Positions 45,801 to 54,048 of a stretch of DNA of 64,000 bases are shown in pieces; the stretch's first letter is position 1; every line of letters begins with the position of its first letter. The translations under genes were made by a program, and so were the position numbers. This DNA is from Bradyrhizobium sp. 199 (GTDB lineage Bacteria; Pseudomonadota; Alphaproteobacteria; Rhizobiales; Xanthobacteraceae). The stretch lies in assembly GCF_023073355.1 (NCBI RefSeq), contig NZ_JADPJI010000005.1, forward strand, positions 1,178,001 to 1,242,000, in the 5' to 3' direction. The notes beneath the pieces were generated by a model. It searched no databases. It worked only from the letters and a program-made list of their open reading frames with translations, and was not told the origin of the DNA.

Positions 45801-45976
45801 TCGCGACCGAGCTGTCGAAGCGACACCCGGATCTGAAGGTGCTGTTCACCACCGGCTATACGCGCAACGCCATCGTTCACAATGGCACGCTCGATGCCGG
45901 CAAGCATCTGCTTTCCAAGCCCTTCGCGATCGAAGACCTGGCCGCCAAGGTTCGCAATCTGCTCGACGAGGGTTGA
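42827..45976 (+). CDS. hybrid sensor histidine kinase (GAF-GAF-PAS-GAF-HisKA-HATPase-REC)
   Basis: A 1049-residue cytoplasmic hybrid kinase with no membrane segment. In order: GAF 1 (about 1-165), GAF 2 (about 190-350), PAS (about 365-480, with [15 protein letters not shown]), GAF 3 (about 490-650), a coiled linker, HisKA with the phospho-acceptor in [16 protein letters not shown], HATPase with [23 protein letters not shown] and [11 protein letters not shown], and a C-terminal receiver with phospho-Asp in [11 protein letters not shown] and KPF lysine. It may sense a small molecule or redox state in one of three GAFs. No separate response regulator is adjacent. The methionine aminopeptidase gene follows after 82 bases. 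Confidence 0.9.
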   Translation: MTTAAGETSTDRNAVLAALGGYIREIADPDDLAYAAAELLGRSLKVSRAGYGTVDTSAESITIVRDWNAPGISSLAGVLRFRDYGSYIEDLKRGETVICADAEKDPRVGDRAGALEAISARALVNMPISEPDGVVALLYLNNAAPRQWSPEELELIRDVAERTRTAVERRRAETAVRENEARLLFLDALNKETAKTRDADGVMAVTTRMLGEHLGVSNCAYADMDSDEDGFTIRGDWAAAGAMHIVGHYSLADFGTKAVRELGAGRPLIINDNLTEIAPEEAATFQSIGIGSTICMPLVKEGRLTALMAIHHRGPHQWTPRELALLAEVTERSWAHIERVRSEQAAREAAERLVLANKAAGIGTWDYDPVNDVLRWDVRCKEVFGLSPDAEVSYEGSFLRGIHPDDRRRADEAVSAALSSNAPTGYNIEFRTVGIEDGVERWIAATGEAIFADGKAVRFIGTVLDITAQKKTERHLRILNDTGASVARERDLEKIVQTVTDAGVELTGAQFGAFFYNVLTADGGSYMLYSLSGAPRSAFEKFPMPRNTAVFGPTFQGSGVVRSDDILQDPRYGKNAPRKGMPEGHLPVRSYLAVPVISRTAEVLGGLFFGHAETGKFQPEHEAALLGIAGHAATAIDNARLLTRLEALNAQLEQRVADEIAERMKAEEQLRQSQKMEAVGQLTGGIAHDFNNMLAVILGSLNLAKRRLGKGEVNIDRLIEGAIDGANRAATLTQRLLAFSRQQPLAPEVVDLNKMVGGMSELLERSLGELVRLETVLAAGLWRVKADPAQLESAVINLAVNARDAMPKGGRLTIETSNASIDRKFAGEYALSPGQYVLIAVTDNGTGIPADVLGKVFDPFFTTKVVGKGTGLGLSQVYGFVRQSGGHVKIYSEVDVGTTVKIYLPRFAGEETASASSQGVTHHGASLQSETILVVEDDERVRSISSESLRELGYTVIEAASAKEAISTIENGFVPDLLFTDVVMPDMTGAELATELSKRHPDLKVLFTTGYTRNAIVHNGTLDAGKHLLSKPFAIEDLAAKVRNLLDEG

Positions 45977-46058
45977 AGACGTTTCGGGCGAGGAGAACTC
46001 TCCCGTTTGCAAGTCGCGCTCGCAAGCGCTATGTCCCGGCTTTCGGAAGAGCCCTGAC

Positions 46059-46808
46059 ATGACGATCTCTGATGACGACGACCTCATCCGCCTGAAAGAG
46101 ATCGGGCGCATCGTCGCCACTGCGCTGGAGGCGATGGGGAAGGCGCTCGAGCCGGGCATGACCACCTCCGAGCTCGACCTGATCGGGCGGAAGCTTCTGG
46201 AGGGCGCCGGGGCGCGTTCGGCTCCGGAGCTTGCCTACGAGTTTCCCGGGGCGACCTGCATCAGCGTGAACGAGGAGATCGCTCACGGCATCCCGGGCGC
46301 TCGGCGCATCGCGCGCGGGGATCTCGTGAACATCGACGTGTCAGCCGAGAAGAACGGCGTGTTTGCGGATACGGGAGCCTCGTTCGCCGTTCCACCCGTA
46401 ACCCGCGCGGTCGAACGTCTTTGCAGGGACGGCCGGCGCGCGATGTGGACGGGCCTGCAGCAGGTTGGAGCCGGCAAGCCGATCGCCGGCATCGGTCAGG
46501 CGATCGGGACCTTTGCGCGGAAGAACGGTTACAGCCTGATCCGGAACCTTGCCAGTCACGGTGTCGGCCTGTCGCTCCACGAGGAGCCGACCGAGATCGC
46601 AACCTGGCCCGACCGCTCCGAGCGCCGCATCATGAACGAGGGCCTGGTGTTCACCATCGAGCCATTCCTGTCTCTTGGCGCCGAGTGGGCCGAGGATGGC
46701 GACGATCCGTGGACGCTCTACAGCAGCCCCGCAGCACCGACCGTCCAGTACGAGCACACCGTGATCGCCACGCGAAACGGACCTTTGATCGTGACGTTGG
46801 CTGGTTGA
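46059..46808 (+). CDS. map: type I methionine aminopeptidase, second-copy type
   Basis: Removes the initiator methionine from new proteins using two metal ions. The 249-residue protein holds all expected ligands: the two aspartates in NIDVSAEKNGVFADTGASF, the histidine of SHGVGLSLHEEP, and glutamates in VFTIEPFLS and YEHTV. Its divergent surroundings and location behind a sensor kinase rather than a ribosomal locus suggest it is an additional paralogue, not the housekeeping copy, but this cannot be decided from one window. The ATG at 46059 gives a normal N-terminus. Confidence 0.88.
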   Translation: MTISDDDDLIRLKEIGRIVATALEAMGKALEPGMTTSELDLIGRKLLEGAGARSAPELAYEFPGATCISVNEEIAHGIPGARRIARGDLVNIDVSAEKNGVFADTGASFAVPPVTRAVERLCRDGRRAMWTGLQQVGAGKPIAGIGQAIGTFARKNGYSLIRNLASHGVGLSLHEEPTEIATWPDRSERRIMNEGLVFTIEPFLSLGAEWAEDGDDPWTLYSSPAAPTVQYEHTVIATRNGPLIVTLAG

Positions 46809-46901
46809 GGCGACGGAGGTAGAAGCCCATGCGGCTCACGCGGCGCCCGATGATAGGCGACCTCCTGCCAAGGGATTGCTTGTAGCACCCGATCGCTTCG
46901 A

Positions 46902-47168
46902 TCATCCCGTGCCAACGGAAGGACGTCTCGAGCGGCGAGGTGACGGCAGTTTGCTCGATGGAAAATACGGGTTCACCATACAACTCGCCGAGCGTCCGGC
47001 GGCGAGATATCTGCACTGCTCGAGCGAGCTGTAGCGGCAGTCGAAATAGCCGACGGGGCCGTAGATCTGCATGCACACGGGATAATTCGGATCATAGGTC
47101 TGCGCGTGTGCAGACCCGCCCGCGAGGAGCAGTCCGATCACGAGGAGTGCGAGGCGAGGGCGGTGCAT
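46902..47168 (-). CDS. DUF3551 secreted small protein
   Basis: An 88-residue exported protein. The signal peptide (LALLVIGLLLAGGSAHA) is followed by the DUF3551 core: YPVCMQIYG, then FDCRYSSLEQCRYLAAGRSASCMVNPYF with four cysteines. Function unknown; the family is abundant in Bradyrhizobium. The tail after NPYF is basic and unlike its neighbour. It begins one base after the end of the second DUF3551 gene, so the two are one operon. Confidence 0.75.
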   Translation of the reverse strand: MHRPRLALLVIGLLLAGGSAHAQTYDPNYPVCMQIYGPVGYFDCRYSSLEQCRYLAAGRSASCMVNPYFPSSKLPSPRRSRRPSVGTG

Positions 47169-47169
47169 C

Positions 47170-47487
47170 TCAGCGCGGCAGGAAATAGCCCGGTGAATAG
47201 CCCGGTGTCTGTGCGCGCGGACGATTCTGGTAGGCGTAGGGGTCGTCGCTCTGTCCGAAATATGGATTCGCGATGCAGGTCAGCGCGCGCCCCGATGCGC
47301 TTGCCTGGCACTGCACGTAGGTGTCGAACCTGCAATTGCTCAGACCCGGCCATTCATCGCCGGTGAGGCAGAATGGATGGTGCGTTCCGAACGCGCGCGC
47401 CGGTGTGCTTGCGCTCGACGCGAATGCGAATGTGGCGAGTGCGAGCGAAAATGTGGCGACAATGGGGAGGGCGCGTCGTCTATGCAT
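47170..47487 (-). CDS. DUF3551 secreted small protein, longer paralogue
   Basis: A 105-residue exported protein with signal peptide (LPIVATFSLALATFAFASSA) and the core HPFCLTGDEWPGLSNCRFDTYVQCQASASG then LTCIANPYF, matching DUF3551 cysteine spacing. The tail is proline, tyrosine and glutamine rich. It is the first gene of the two-gene operon and is a paralogue of the following one. Confidence 0.75.
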   Translation of the reverse strand: MHRRRALPIVATFSLALATFAFASSASTPARAFGTHHPFCLTGDEWPGLSNCRFDTYVQCQASASGRALTCIANPYFGQSDDPYAYQNRPRAQTPGYSPGYFLPR

Positions 47488-47737
47488 CTCAATTCTCCTT
47501 CACGCGAATGTGCGCGTGGCGTTGTTACGCGCGCATGCAATATATCCGGCCCGCCGACATCAGAACTACAAAAAACACTTGGTTTCGAAGGGTTTCCGGC
47601 GCGCGGTGATAGACCTTCGAATGAAGCGCTCGTCTTTGGAGCCAACTGTGGCGTCGAGGTTACAGCAATTCCGTCGATCACTGTTATGACCACTGCGCGG
47701 CCAGGGGGCCTAACGACGAAACTGGAACGGGACTCAA

Positions 47738-48460
47738 ATGAAGAAGAATTTGTTGCTTGCTGCTGTGAGCCTTGTCGCGCTGAGCGCGACTGCGCCGGCG
47801 CTGGCTGCTGACCTCGCGGCACGGCCCTACACCAAGGCGCCTGCGATGGTTGCCGCGATTTATGACTGGAGCGGCTTCTACATCGGTATCAACGGTGGCG
47901 GCGGTTCGTCGCACTCGACCTGGGATTTCGTCGGCGGTGGCCGTGAGGGTTCGCACGATGCGACCGGCGGCACCGTCGGTGGCCAGGTCGGTTATCGCTG
48001 GCAGTCCGGTCAGTTCGTGTTCGGCCTGGAAGGTCAGGGCAACTGGGCTGACTTCTCGGGTGACAATGTCAGCGCGCTGTTTGCCACGCGCAACCGCTCG
48101 AAGATCGACTCGTTCGGTCTGATCACCGGTCAGGTCGGCTACGCCTGGAACAACGTCCTGCTCTACGTCAAGGGCGGTGCGGCCGTGGTCGGCGTCAAGT
48201 ACGACGTGTTCAGCACGGTCTCGGGTGCGCTGCTGTCCTCGAACGAGCAGGCCCGTTGGGGCGGCACGATCGGTGCCGGCCTCGAGTACGGCTTTGCGCC
48301 GAACTGGTCGCTTGGCGTCGAGTACAACCACATCTTCCTGTCGGACAAGGACGTCACCTTTGCCGGCCTCGCGGGTACCGACCGCATCCGTCAGGACGCC
48401 GACATCGGCCTCGTCCGCCTGAACTACAAGTTCGGTGGCCCGAGCCTCGGCCGTTACTGA
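47738..48460 (+). CDS. outer-membrane beta-barrel protein, Omp25/Omp31-like
   Basis: A 240-residue porin-like outer membrane protein. The signal peptide (LLLAAVSLVALSATAPALA) is followed by AADLAARPYTKAPAMVAAIYDWSG, the start typical of this family in Rhizobiales, then alternating strands of an eight-stranded barrel (FYIGINGGGG, GGQVGYRWQSGQFVFGLEGQ, GTIGAGLEYGFAPNWSLGVEYN) with the terminal LNYKFGGPSLGRY. It is abundant, structural and may bind the cell wall or lipopolysaccharide. A strong terminator follows its stop. Codon use looks biased as for a highly expressed gene. Confidence 0.88.
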   Translation: MKKNLLLAAVSLVALSATAPALAADLAARPYTKAPAMVAAIYDWSGFYIGINGGGGSSHSTWDFVGGGREGSHDATGGTVGGQVGYRWQSGQFVFGLEGQGNWADFSGDNVSALFATRNRSKIDSFGLITGQVGYAWNNVLLYVKGGAAVVGVKYDVFSTVSGALLSSNEQARWGGTIGAGLEYGFAPNWSLGVEYNHIFLSDKDVTFAGLAGTDRIRQDADIGLVRLNYKFGGPSLGRY

Positions 48461-48490
48461 TTATCAACCGCTCTTCGAGCGTTTGTCGAA

Positions 48491-48518
48491 AGCCCCGGCC
48501 TTGCGCCGGGGCTTTTTT
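48491..48518 (+). terminator. intrinsic terminator after the outer-membrane protein gene
   Basis: AGCCCCGGC-cttgc-GCCGGGGCT forms a 9-bp GC-rich stem with a five-base loop, followed by six T. It lies 31 bases after the stop codon and separates this gene from the SOS-type promoter downstream. Confidence 0.9.
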
Positions 48519-48568
48519 GTTTTGAATTCAACGAGTTAACCATTCCCTTTCGGAGTGGTGGAGATGGC

Positions 48569-48612
48569 TTGACTCCTGAGAACGAAATGAGAACAATGTT
48601 CTCTTTACGTTC
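48569..48612 (+). promoter_or_regulatory. promoter with two LexA-type SOS boxes in opposite orientation
   Basis: A -35-like TTGACT (48569-48574), a 17-base spacer and a -10-like AACAAT (48592-48597) form a promoter. It is overlaid by GAAC-N7-GAAC at 48580-48594 and GTTC-N7-GTTC at 48598-48612, separated by three bases. GTTC-N7-GTTC is the established LexA recognition site in alphaproteobacteria; GAAC-N7-GAAC is the same site on the other strand. Bound LexA would cover the -10 and the start of transcription, so expression should be repressed until DNA damage. Confidence 0.75.
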
Positions 48613-48630
48613 TAGCAAAGGAGCGAGGTC

Positions 48631-48729
48631 ATGTTCAAGATTTTCGTGGAAGAAGCGGCGGCGCTGGCGTCGATCACGCTGTTCGTCGGGATGATTGCGA
48701 TCTGGGCCCAAGTCATACCGCAGCTCTGA
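48631..48729 (+). CDS. 32-residue membrane microprotein, candidate SOS-induced
   Basis: An ATG with AAAGGAGCG about five bases upstream opens a 32-codon reading frame. The product starts MFKIFVEEAA, a short amphipathic acidic lead, continues with one hydrophobic span of about 17 residues (LASITLFVGMIAIW) and ends AQVIPQL. That is a single-pass inner-membrane peptide. It has its own promoter with two LexA-type boxes. The small size, single membrane span and LexA control match the logic of Caulobacter SidA, a 29-residue SOS-induced division inhibitor; homology to SidA itself is not shown. A toxin, or a DnaE-linked regulator, are alternatives, since dnaE lies 214 bases downstream. Confidence 0.72.
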   Translation: MFKIFVEEAAALASITLFVGMIAIWAQVIPQL

Positions 48730-48943
48730 TTCCGCAACTCCAGGGCGGCGGTTTTGTAAACCGGTGCTCCTCTTTCGGTGACGCCTTGGGGAAAAGCAGG
48801 ACGACGCGGCCAATTGGCCGCTCCGGCGTGGACTCTGGAGCAGTGACGCCCCACCATTGTGAGGCGAGTCGGCGGGCGAGTGCAGGATGCCTTGAAGAGC
48901 CGGCGACCGCTTCATCTCATCTGCAAGAGGCCGTCACGCGACC

Positions 48944-51900
48944 ATGCCGAGCGCCGGATTTGTTCACCTTCACGTTCACTCGGCCTATTCGCTGCTCAAG
49001 GGCTCGATCAAGATCGCCAAGCTCGCCGAGCTTGCCAAGAAGGATCACCAGCCGGCCCTGGCGCTGACCGACACGGACAATTTGTTCGGCGCGCTGGAGT
49101 TCTCCGACAAGATGGCGGGCTCCGGCATCCAGCCGATCGTCGGCTGTGAGCTGGCGATCGATTTCGGCGACCAGGACCCGAATGCGCGCAGCGCGATGGG
49201 GCCCTCGCGCGTGGTGCTGCTGGCAGCACAGGAGCGCGGCTATCGCAGCCTGATGCGTCTGAACTCGCGCGCGTTCCTCGAATCGCCGGACAGCCATGCT
49301 CCGTTCGTCAAGTTCGACTGGTTCGACGGCGAGACCGAAGGACTGATCGCGCTGACGGGCGGACCTGACGGGCCGATCTCGCTGGCGCTGGCCGGCGGTC
49401 ATGCCGAGCTTGCAGCCCAGCGCTGCGAGCGTCTGGCCAGCCTGTTCGGCGATCGCCTCTACGTCGAATTGCAGCGCCACAACACCGACAAGGAGCGGCG
49501 CGTCGAGAGCAGCCTGATCGATATCGCCTACGCCAAGGGACTGCCGCTGGTTGCGACCAACGAGCCCTATTTCGCCGCGGCCGACGATTATGAGGCGCAC
49601 GACGCGCTCCTGTGCATCGCCGGCGGGCGGCTGATCGCGGAGACCGAGCGCGAGCAGCTCACGCCCGATCATCGCTTCAAGACCCGGGCCGAGATGGCGG
49701 TGCTGTTCGCCGACATTCCGGAGGCGCTGGCCTCGACTGTGGAGATCGCCGAGCGCTGCTCGTTCCGGCCGATGACGCGCAAGCCGATCCTGCCGTTCTT
49801 CACCGTCGGCGCGGCGCAGAGCTCGGACGCCGCGGCGGTCGAGTCGGCGGAATTGAAGCGCCAGGCGGAGGCGGGGCTTGCCAACCGCCTCAGCATCCAC
49901 GGCCTGTCGCAGGGCACCACGGAAGAGGACTACCACAAGCGCCTGGCGTTCGAGCTCGACGTCATCATGCGCATGAAATACGCGGGCTACTTCCTGATCG
50001 TGTCCGACTTCATCAAATGGGCGAAGGGCCAAGGGATTCCGGTCGGGCCGGGCCGCGGCTCCGGCGCAGGTTCGCTGGTCGCCTGGGCTCTGACCATCAC
50101 CGACCTCGATCCGATCAAGTTCGGCCTCCTGTTCGAACGCTTCCTCAATCCCGAACGCGTCTCGATGCCGGACTTCGATATCGACTTCTGCCAGGACCGC
50201 CGCGGCGAGGTGATCCAATACGTGCAGCAGCGCTATGGCCGCGATCAGGTCGCGCAGATCATCACCTTCGGTACGCTGCAGGCGCGCGGGGTGCTGCGCG
50301 ACGTCGGCCGCGTGCTGCAGATGCCCTATGGCCAGGTCGACAAGCTGACCAAGCTGGTGCCGCAGAATCCAGCGGCGCCCGTCACGCTCGCGGCGGCGAT
50401 CGAGAGCGAGCCAAAGCTTCAGGCGTTCCGCGACGAAGACCCGGTCGTTGCGCGTGCCTTCGACATCGCCCAGCGCCTGGAAGGCCTGACGCGCCACGCC
50501 TCGACCCATGCGGCCGGCATCGTGATCGGCGATCGTCCCTTGAGCGAGCTCGTGCCGCTCTACCGCGATCCCAAATCCGACATGCCGGTGACCCAGTTCA
50601 ACATGAAATGGGTCGAGCCGGCCGGCCTCGTCAAGTTCGACTTCCTCGGCCTGAAGACGCTCACCGTGCTCGACGTCGCCTGCAAACTGCTCAAGCCGCG
50701 CAACATCCATGTCGATCTTGCCACGCTGCCGATCGACGATGCCGAGAGCTATCAGATGCTGGCGCGCGGCGAGGTGGTCGGCGTGTTCCAGGTTGAAAGC
50801 CAGGGCATGCGGCGCGCGCTGGTCGACATGCGGCCCGACCGTTTCGAGGACATCATTGCGCTGGTCGCGCTGTATCGCCCGGGCCCGATGGCGAACATCC
50901 CGACCTATTGCGCGCGCAAGCACGGCGACGAGGAGCCGGAATATCTGCATCCCGTGCTGGAGCCGATCCTCAAGGAGACCTTCGGCGTCATCATCTACCA
51001 GGAACAGGTGATGCAGATCGCCCAGGTGATGTCGGGCTACTCGCTCGGTGACGCCGACCTGCTGCGCCGCGCCATGGGCAAGAAGATCCGCGCCGAGATG
51101 GAGAAGCAGCGCGAGATCTTCGTCGCCGGTGCGGTGAAGAACGGCGTGCCGAAGGGGCAGGCCGACACCATCTTCGAGCTGCTGGCGAAATTCGCCGATT
51201 ACGGCTTCAACAAGAGCCATGCGGCGGCCTATGCGCTGGTGTCCTATCACACTGCCTACATGAAGGCGCATTACCCGGTGGAGTTCATCGCAGCGTCGAT
51301 GACGCTGGATCTCAACAACACCGACAAGCTCTCCGAATTCCGCTCGGAGGCGCAACGCCTCGGCATCAAGGTCGAGCCGCCGAACATCAACCGCTCCGGC
51401 GCGACCTTCGAGGTCGGCGACAAGACGATCTACTACGCGCTCGCGGCGCTCAAGGGCGTCGGCCTCCAGGCAATCGAGCAGATCATCGAGGAGCGCACCA
51501 ATCGGGGATTGTTTACCTCGCTCGCCGACTTTGCCGCACGGGTCAATCCGCGCGCGATTAACAAGCGCATCATCGAAAGTCTCGCCGCCGCCGGCGCCTT
51601 CGACACGCTGGAGCCGAACCGCGCCCGCGTCTTCGCCGGCGCGGACTCGGTCCTGGCCGCCTGCCAGCGCGCGCACCAGGCCGAGACCATCGGCCAGAAC
51701 GACATGTTCGGGATGTCGGCGGATGCACCGAGCATCATGCTGCCGCAGATCGAGCCCTGGCTGCCGGCCGAAAAACTCCGCCGCGAATACGACGCGGTCG
51801 GCTTTTTCCTCTCAGGACATCCGCTCGACGATTACGCCACCGTGTTGAAGCGCCTGCGGGTGCAGAGCTGGGCCGAATTCTCGCGCGCGGTGAAGACCGG

Positions 51901-52447
51901 CGCCACCGCGGGCAAGGTCGCGGCCACCGTGGTCTCGCGCATGGAGCGGCGCACCAAGACCGGCAACAAGATGGGCATCATGGGGCTGTCTGATCCGACC
52001 GGCCACTTTGAGGCGGTGCTGTTCTCCGAAGGGCTCGCGCAATATCGCGACGTGCTGGAGCCGGGCGCCGCCGTGCTGCTGCAGCTCGGGGCCGAGCTCC
52101 AGGGCGAGGACGTCCGCGCCCGCGTGCTGCATGCCGAGCCGCTGGATGATGCCGCCGCCAAGACGCAGAAGGGGCTGCGGATTTTTGTGCGCGACACCAA
52201 GCCGCTGGACTCGATCGCCAAGCGTTTGGCGGGCCCCGACATGGCCGCATCGAATGGCGCCGCGCCAAAGATCGGCAGTCTAGGCGTTGCGTCACGCTCG
52301 AATGGCGACGGCGAGGTCTCGCTCGTGATGATGCTCGACCTCGAGACCGAGGTCGAGATGAAGCTGCCCGGCCGCTTCAAGGTCTCGCCGCAGATCGCCG
52401 GCGCGATCAAGGCAGTCGCGGGCGTGGTGGACGTGCAGCAGCTCTAA
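48944..52447 (+). CDS. dnaE: DNA polymerase III alpha subunit
   Basis: Replicative polymerase, 1167 residues, the size of DnaE1. The PHP domain is at the start (FVHLHVHSAYSLLKGS ... LALTDTDNLFGALEFSDK). The palm catalytic motif is PDFDIDFCQDRRGEVIQYVQ, with GRGSGAGSLVAWAL upstream of it. The OB-fold domain and beta-clamp-binding region are in the last 250 residues. The ATG at 48944 gives a standard N-terminus. The preceding 214 bases hold nothing recognisable. In related genomes dnaE follows lolD; here about 14 kb of other genes intervene. Confidence 0.96.
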   Translation: MPSAGFVHLHVHSAYSLLKGSIKIAKLAELAKKDHQPALALTDTDNLFGALEFSDKMAGSGIQPIVGCELAIDFGDQDPNARSAMGPSRVVLLAAQERGYRSLMRLNSRAFLESPDSHAPFVKFDWFDGETEGLIALTGGPDGPISLALAGGHAELAAQRCERLASLFGDRLYVELQRHNTDKERRVESSLIDIAYAKGLPLVATNEPYFAAADDYEAHDALLCIAGGRLIAETEREQLTPDHRFKTRAEMAVLFADIPEALASTVEIAERCSFRPMTRKPILPFFTVGAAQSSDAAAVESAELKRQAEAGLANRLSIHGLSQGTTEEDYHKRLAFELDVIMRMKYAGYFLIVSDFIKWAKGQGIPVGPGRGSGAGSLVAWALTITDLDPIKFGLLFERFLNPERVSMPDFDIDFCQDRRGEVIQYVQQRYGRDQVAQIITFGTLQARGVLRDVGRVLQMPYGQVDKLTKLVPQNPAAPVTLAAAIESEPKLQAFRDEDPVVARAFDIAQRLEGLTRHASTHAAGIVIGDRPLSELVPLYRDPKSDMPVTQFNMKWVEPAGLVKFDFLGLKTLTVLDVACKLLKPRNIHVDLATLPIDDAESYQMLARGEVVGVFQVESQGMRRALVDMRPDRFEDIIALVALYRPGPMANIPTYCARKHGDEEPEYLHPVLEPILKETFGVIIYQEQVMQIAQVMSGYSLGDADLLRRAMGKKIRAEMEKQREIFVAGAVKNGVPKGQADTIFELLAKFADYGFNKSHAAAYALVSYHTAYMKAHYPVEFIAASMTLDLNNTDKLSEFRSEAQRLGIKVEPPNINRSGATFEVGDKTIYYALAALKGVGLQAIEQIIEERTNRGLFTSLADFAARVNPRAINKRIIESLAAAGAFDTLEPNRARVFAGADSVLAACQRAHQAETIGQNDMFGMSADAPSIMLPQIEPWLPAEKLRREYDAVGFFLSGHPLDDYATVLKRLRVQSWAEFSRAVKTGATAGKVAATVVSRMERRTKTGNKMGIMGLSDPTGHFEAVLFSEGLAQYRDVLEPGAAVLLQLGAELQGEDVRARVLHAEPLDDAAAKTQKGLRIFVRDTKPLDSIAKRLAGPDMAASNGAAPKIGSLGVASRSNGDGEVSLVMMLDLETEVEMKLPGRFKVSPQIAGAIKAVAGVVDVQQL

Positions 52448-52560
52448 GCTTGCCTGCGTCGCCGCGAACCAAAGCTTAACTATCAAGCTCACGCATGGTT
52501 TCGAAGTCTGCCGGGTACAGCTATGAGTTGTTTCCCGGCGCGAACCAAGGAAGAACAATC

Positions 52561-53304
52561 ATGTGTGACAAATGCTCTGAAAATCCGCATCGATCGCGTG
52601 CTCCTTCCCGGCGCTCGATGATGCTTTTCGCCGCCTCCGCGCTCGGGATGGCCGCGTTCGGCGGGCACGCGTCGGCCAAGGAGGCGAAGGCGCCGCCGAA
52701 ACCCCAGAATGTGCTGTCGCCCGATGCGGCGCTCAAGCGGCTGATGGAGGGCAATTCGCGCTACGTGTCGGGTGTGTCGCGCCGGCACGACTTCACGCAT
52801 GAGCGCGAGGCATTGGTCGGCGGTCAGAATCCGTACGCGGCCGTGTTGAGCTGTGCCGATTCGCGTATCGCGCCAGAATATGCCTTCGACAGCGGACGCG
52901 GAGACCTGTTCGTGTGTCGCGTCGCCGGAAATTTCGCCGGGGATGAGACGGTTGCAAGCATGGAGTACACTGTCGCCGTGCTCGGCACGCCGCTGATCCT
53001 GGTGCTCGGCCACGACAATTGCGGCGCCGTCGACGCGACGATCAAGTCGCTGAAGGACGACAAGCCGCTGCCCGGGCACATCCCGACGCTGGTCTCCGCG
53101 ATCGCGCCGGCGGTGAAGACGGCGGCCCGCCAGAGCGGAAATGCGCTCGACAACGCCATTCGTCAGAATGTCCTCGACAACGTTACCAAGCTGAAATCGG
53201 CCGCTCCGATCCTCAACGCAGCGGTCGAACAGGGCAAGCTCAAGGTGGTCGGCGGCATCTATCGGTTGAGCACCGGGACCGTCGAGTTGCTTGCCGAGAG
53301 CTAG
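52561..53304 (+). CDS. beta-carbonic anhydrase, exported
   Basis: Interconverts CO2 and bicarbonate. The mature part carries the zinc ligands CADSR (Cys and catalytic Asp-Arg dyad), and HDNCG (His, Cys), with GRGDLFVCRVAGN and GDETVASMEYTVAVLGTPLILVLGH typical of the beta class. The N-terminus has a twin-arginine-like SRRSMM followed by LFAASALGMAAFGGHASA, so the enzyme is probably periplasmic, which is unusual for this class. The ATG at 52561 follows AAGGAAG; an in-frame ATG at 52495 would add 22 residues. 247 residues. It could supply bicarbonate or control pH at the cell surface. Confidence 0.88.
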   Translation: MCDKCSENPHRSRAPSRRSMMLFAASALGMAAFGGHASAKEAKAPPKPQNVLSPDAALKRLMEGNSRYVSGVSRRHDFTHEREALVGGQNPYAAVLSCADSRIAPEYAFDSGRGDLFVCRVAGNFAGDETVASMEYTVAVLGTPLILVLGHDNCGAVDATIKSLKDDKPLPGHIPTLVSAIAPAVKTAARQSGNALDNAIRQNVLDNVTKLKSAAPILNAAVEQGKLKVVGGIYRLSTGTVELLAES

Positions 53305-53445
53305 CTAAGCTTCCGGAGCATCGGGCGTCGTATGCAGCAGCTCTGGCGCCCGGTCTGCCCCATCCACGCAGTGGTCGTCGGATGTTGTTGCAACCTGCCG
53401 CTGACTCCCGGTAGCATGCATCCGGGGAATAGCGCGGGGTGTGCG

Positions 53446-53973
53446 ATGCTGCGAGGGGGCGCGTTGTTGGTGGCCGTTGGTGCGATGCTGGTGGGCTGTG
53501 TCAGCGACCAGGTCGGAACCGACTTTGCCTCTGTATCAAAGAAGGTCGGACCTCCGCGCCCCGGGCAGTCGCGCGTCGTCCTGCTCCAGGACAAGAGGAA
53601 TGGTCTCAGCATGGCTATCTGCGCCTGCGAGGTGAAGCTCGACGGTGCGCCGCTCGGCAAAGTCGTTGCCGGGAAATATGCCTATGCCGATCGTCCCGCA
53701 GGTCGCCACGAACTGCTTGTGACGGAGCTGATGTTTCCGGGCGATACCAAGCGAGAGATCACGATGGAAGCCGGCCGGACGCACTTCTACCTCATCAAGA
53801 GCAGCCCCAGGCACGATGCCGCGACGGGCGGGGCGGTGCTTGGCGGCTTGATTGGGCTTGCAGCTGTTTCGGTCGCGACGGCAGGCGAGGCCAATCCCGG
53901 GCCGGCCGAACTCGTTGCGCTGGACGAGGCGACCGCACGAACGAAGCTCGCCGAATTGCAAGCTGTCGAGTAG
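53446..53973 (+). CDS. lipoprotein with DUF2846-like domain
   Basis: A 175-residue lipoprotein. The signal ends in the lipobox LVGC at residues 15-18, so the cysteine is lipidated. The mature core, VKLDGAPLGKVVAGKYAYADRPAGRHELLV then EAGRTHFYLIKSSP, fits DUF2846, a beta-rich envelope domain. A hydrophobic glycine-rich stretch (GGAVLGGLIGLAAVSVATAG) is near the C-terminus. In-frame ATGs exist at 53332 and 53416, but only the one at 53446 gives a proper lipoprotein signal. Function unknown. Confidence 0.72.
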   Translation: MLRGGALLVAVGAMLVGCVSDQVGTDFASVSKKVGPPRPGQSRVVLLQDKRNGLSMAICACEVKLDGAPLGKVVAGKYAYADRPAGRHELLVTELMFPGDTKREITMEAGRTHFYLIKSSPRHDAATGGAVLGGLIGLAAVSVATAGEANPGPAELVALDEATARTKLAELQAVE

Positions 53974-54048
53974 GCCGGGCTGCACAACGGATGCTCGATC
54001 CGACCGCGCAGGGCCGGGACTCGAAGCAGCCGTGCTCCGTTTCGAAGC

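Noticed and set aside
47500..47737. Coding frames upstream of the outer-membrane protein gene
   Set aside because: They are fragments lacking ribosome sites and family features and overlap the DUF3551 promoter side; this stretch is more likely two divergent promoters.
48917..51676. A 919-codon open frame on the minus strand opposite dnaE
   Set aside because: It mirrors the high GC third-position pattern of dnaE, its composition is rich in Arg, His and Asp as usual for antisense frames, and dnaE has clear motifs throughout.
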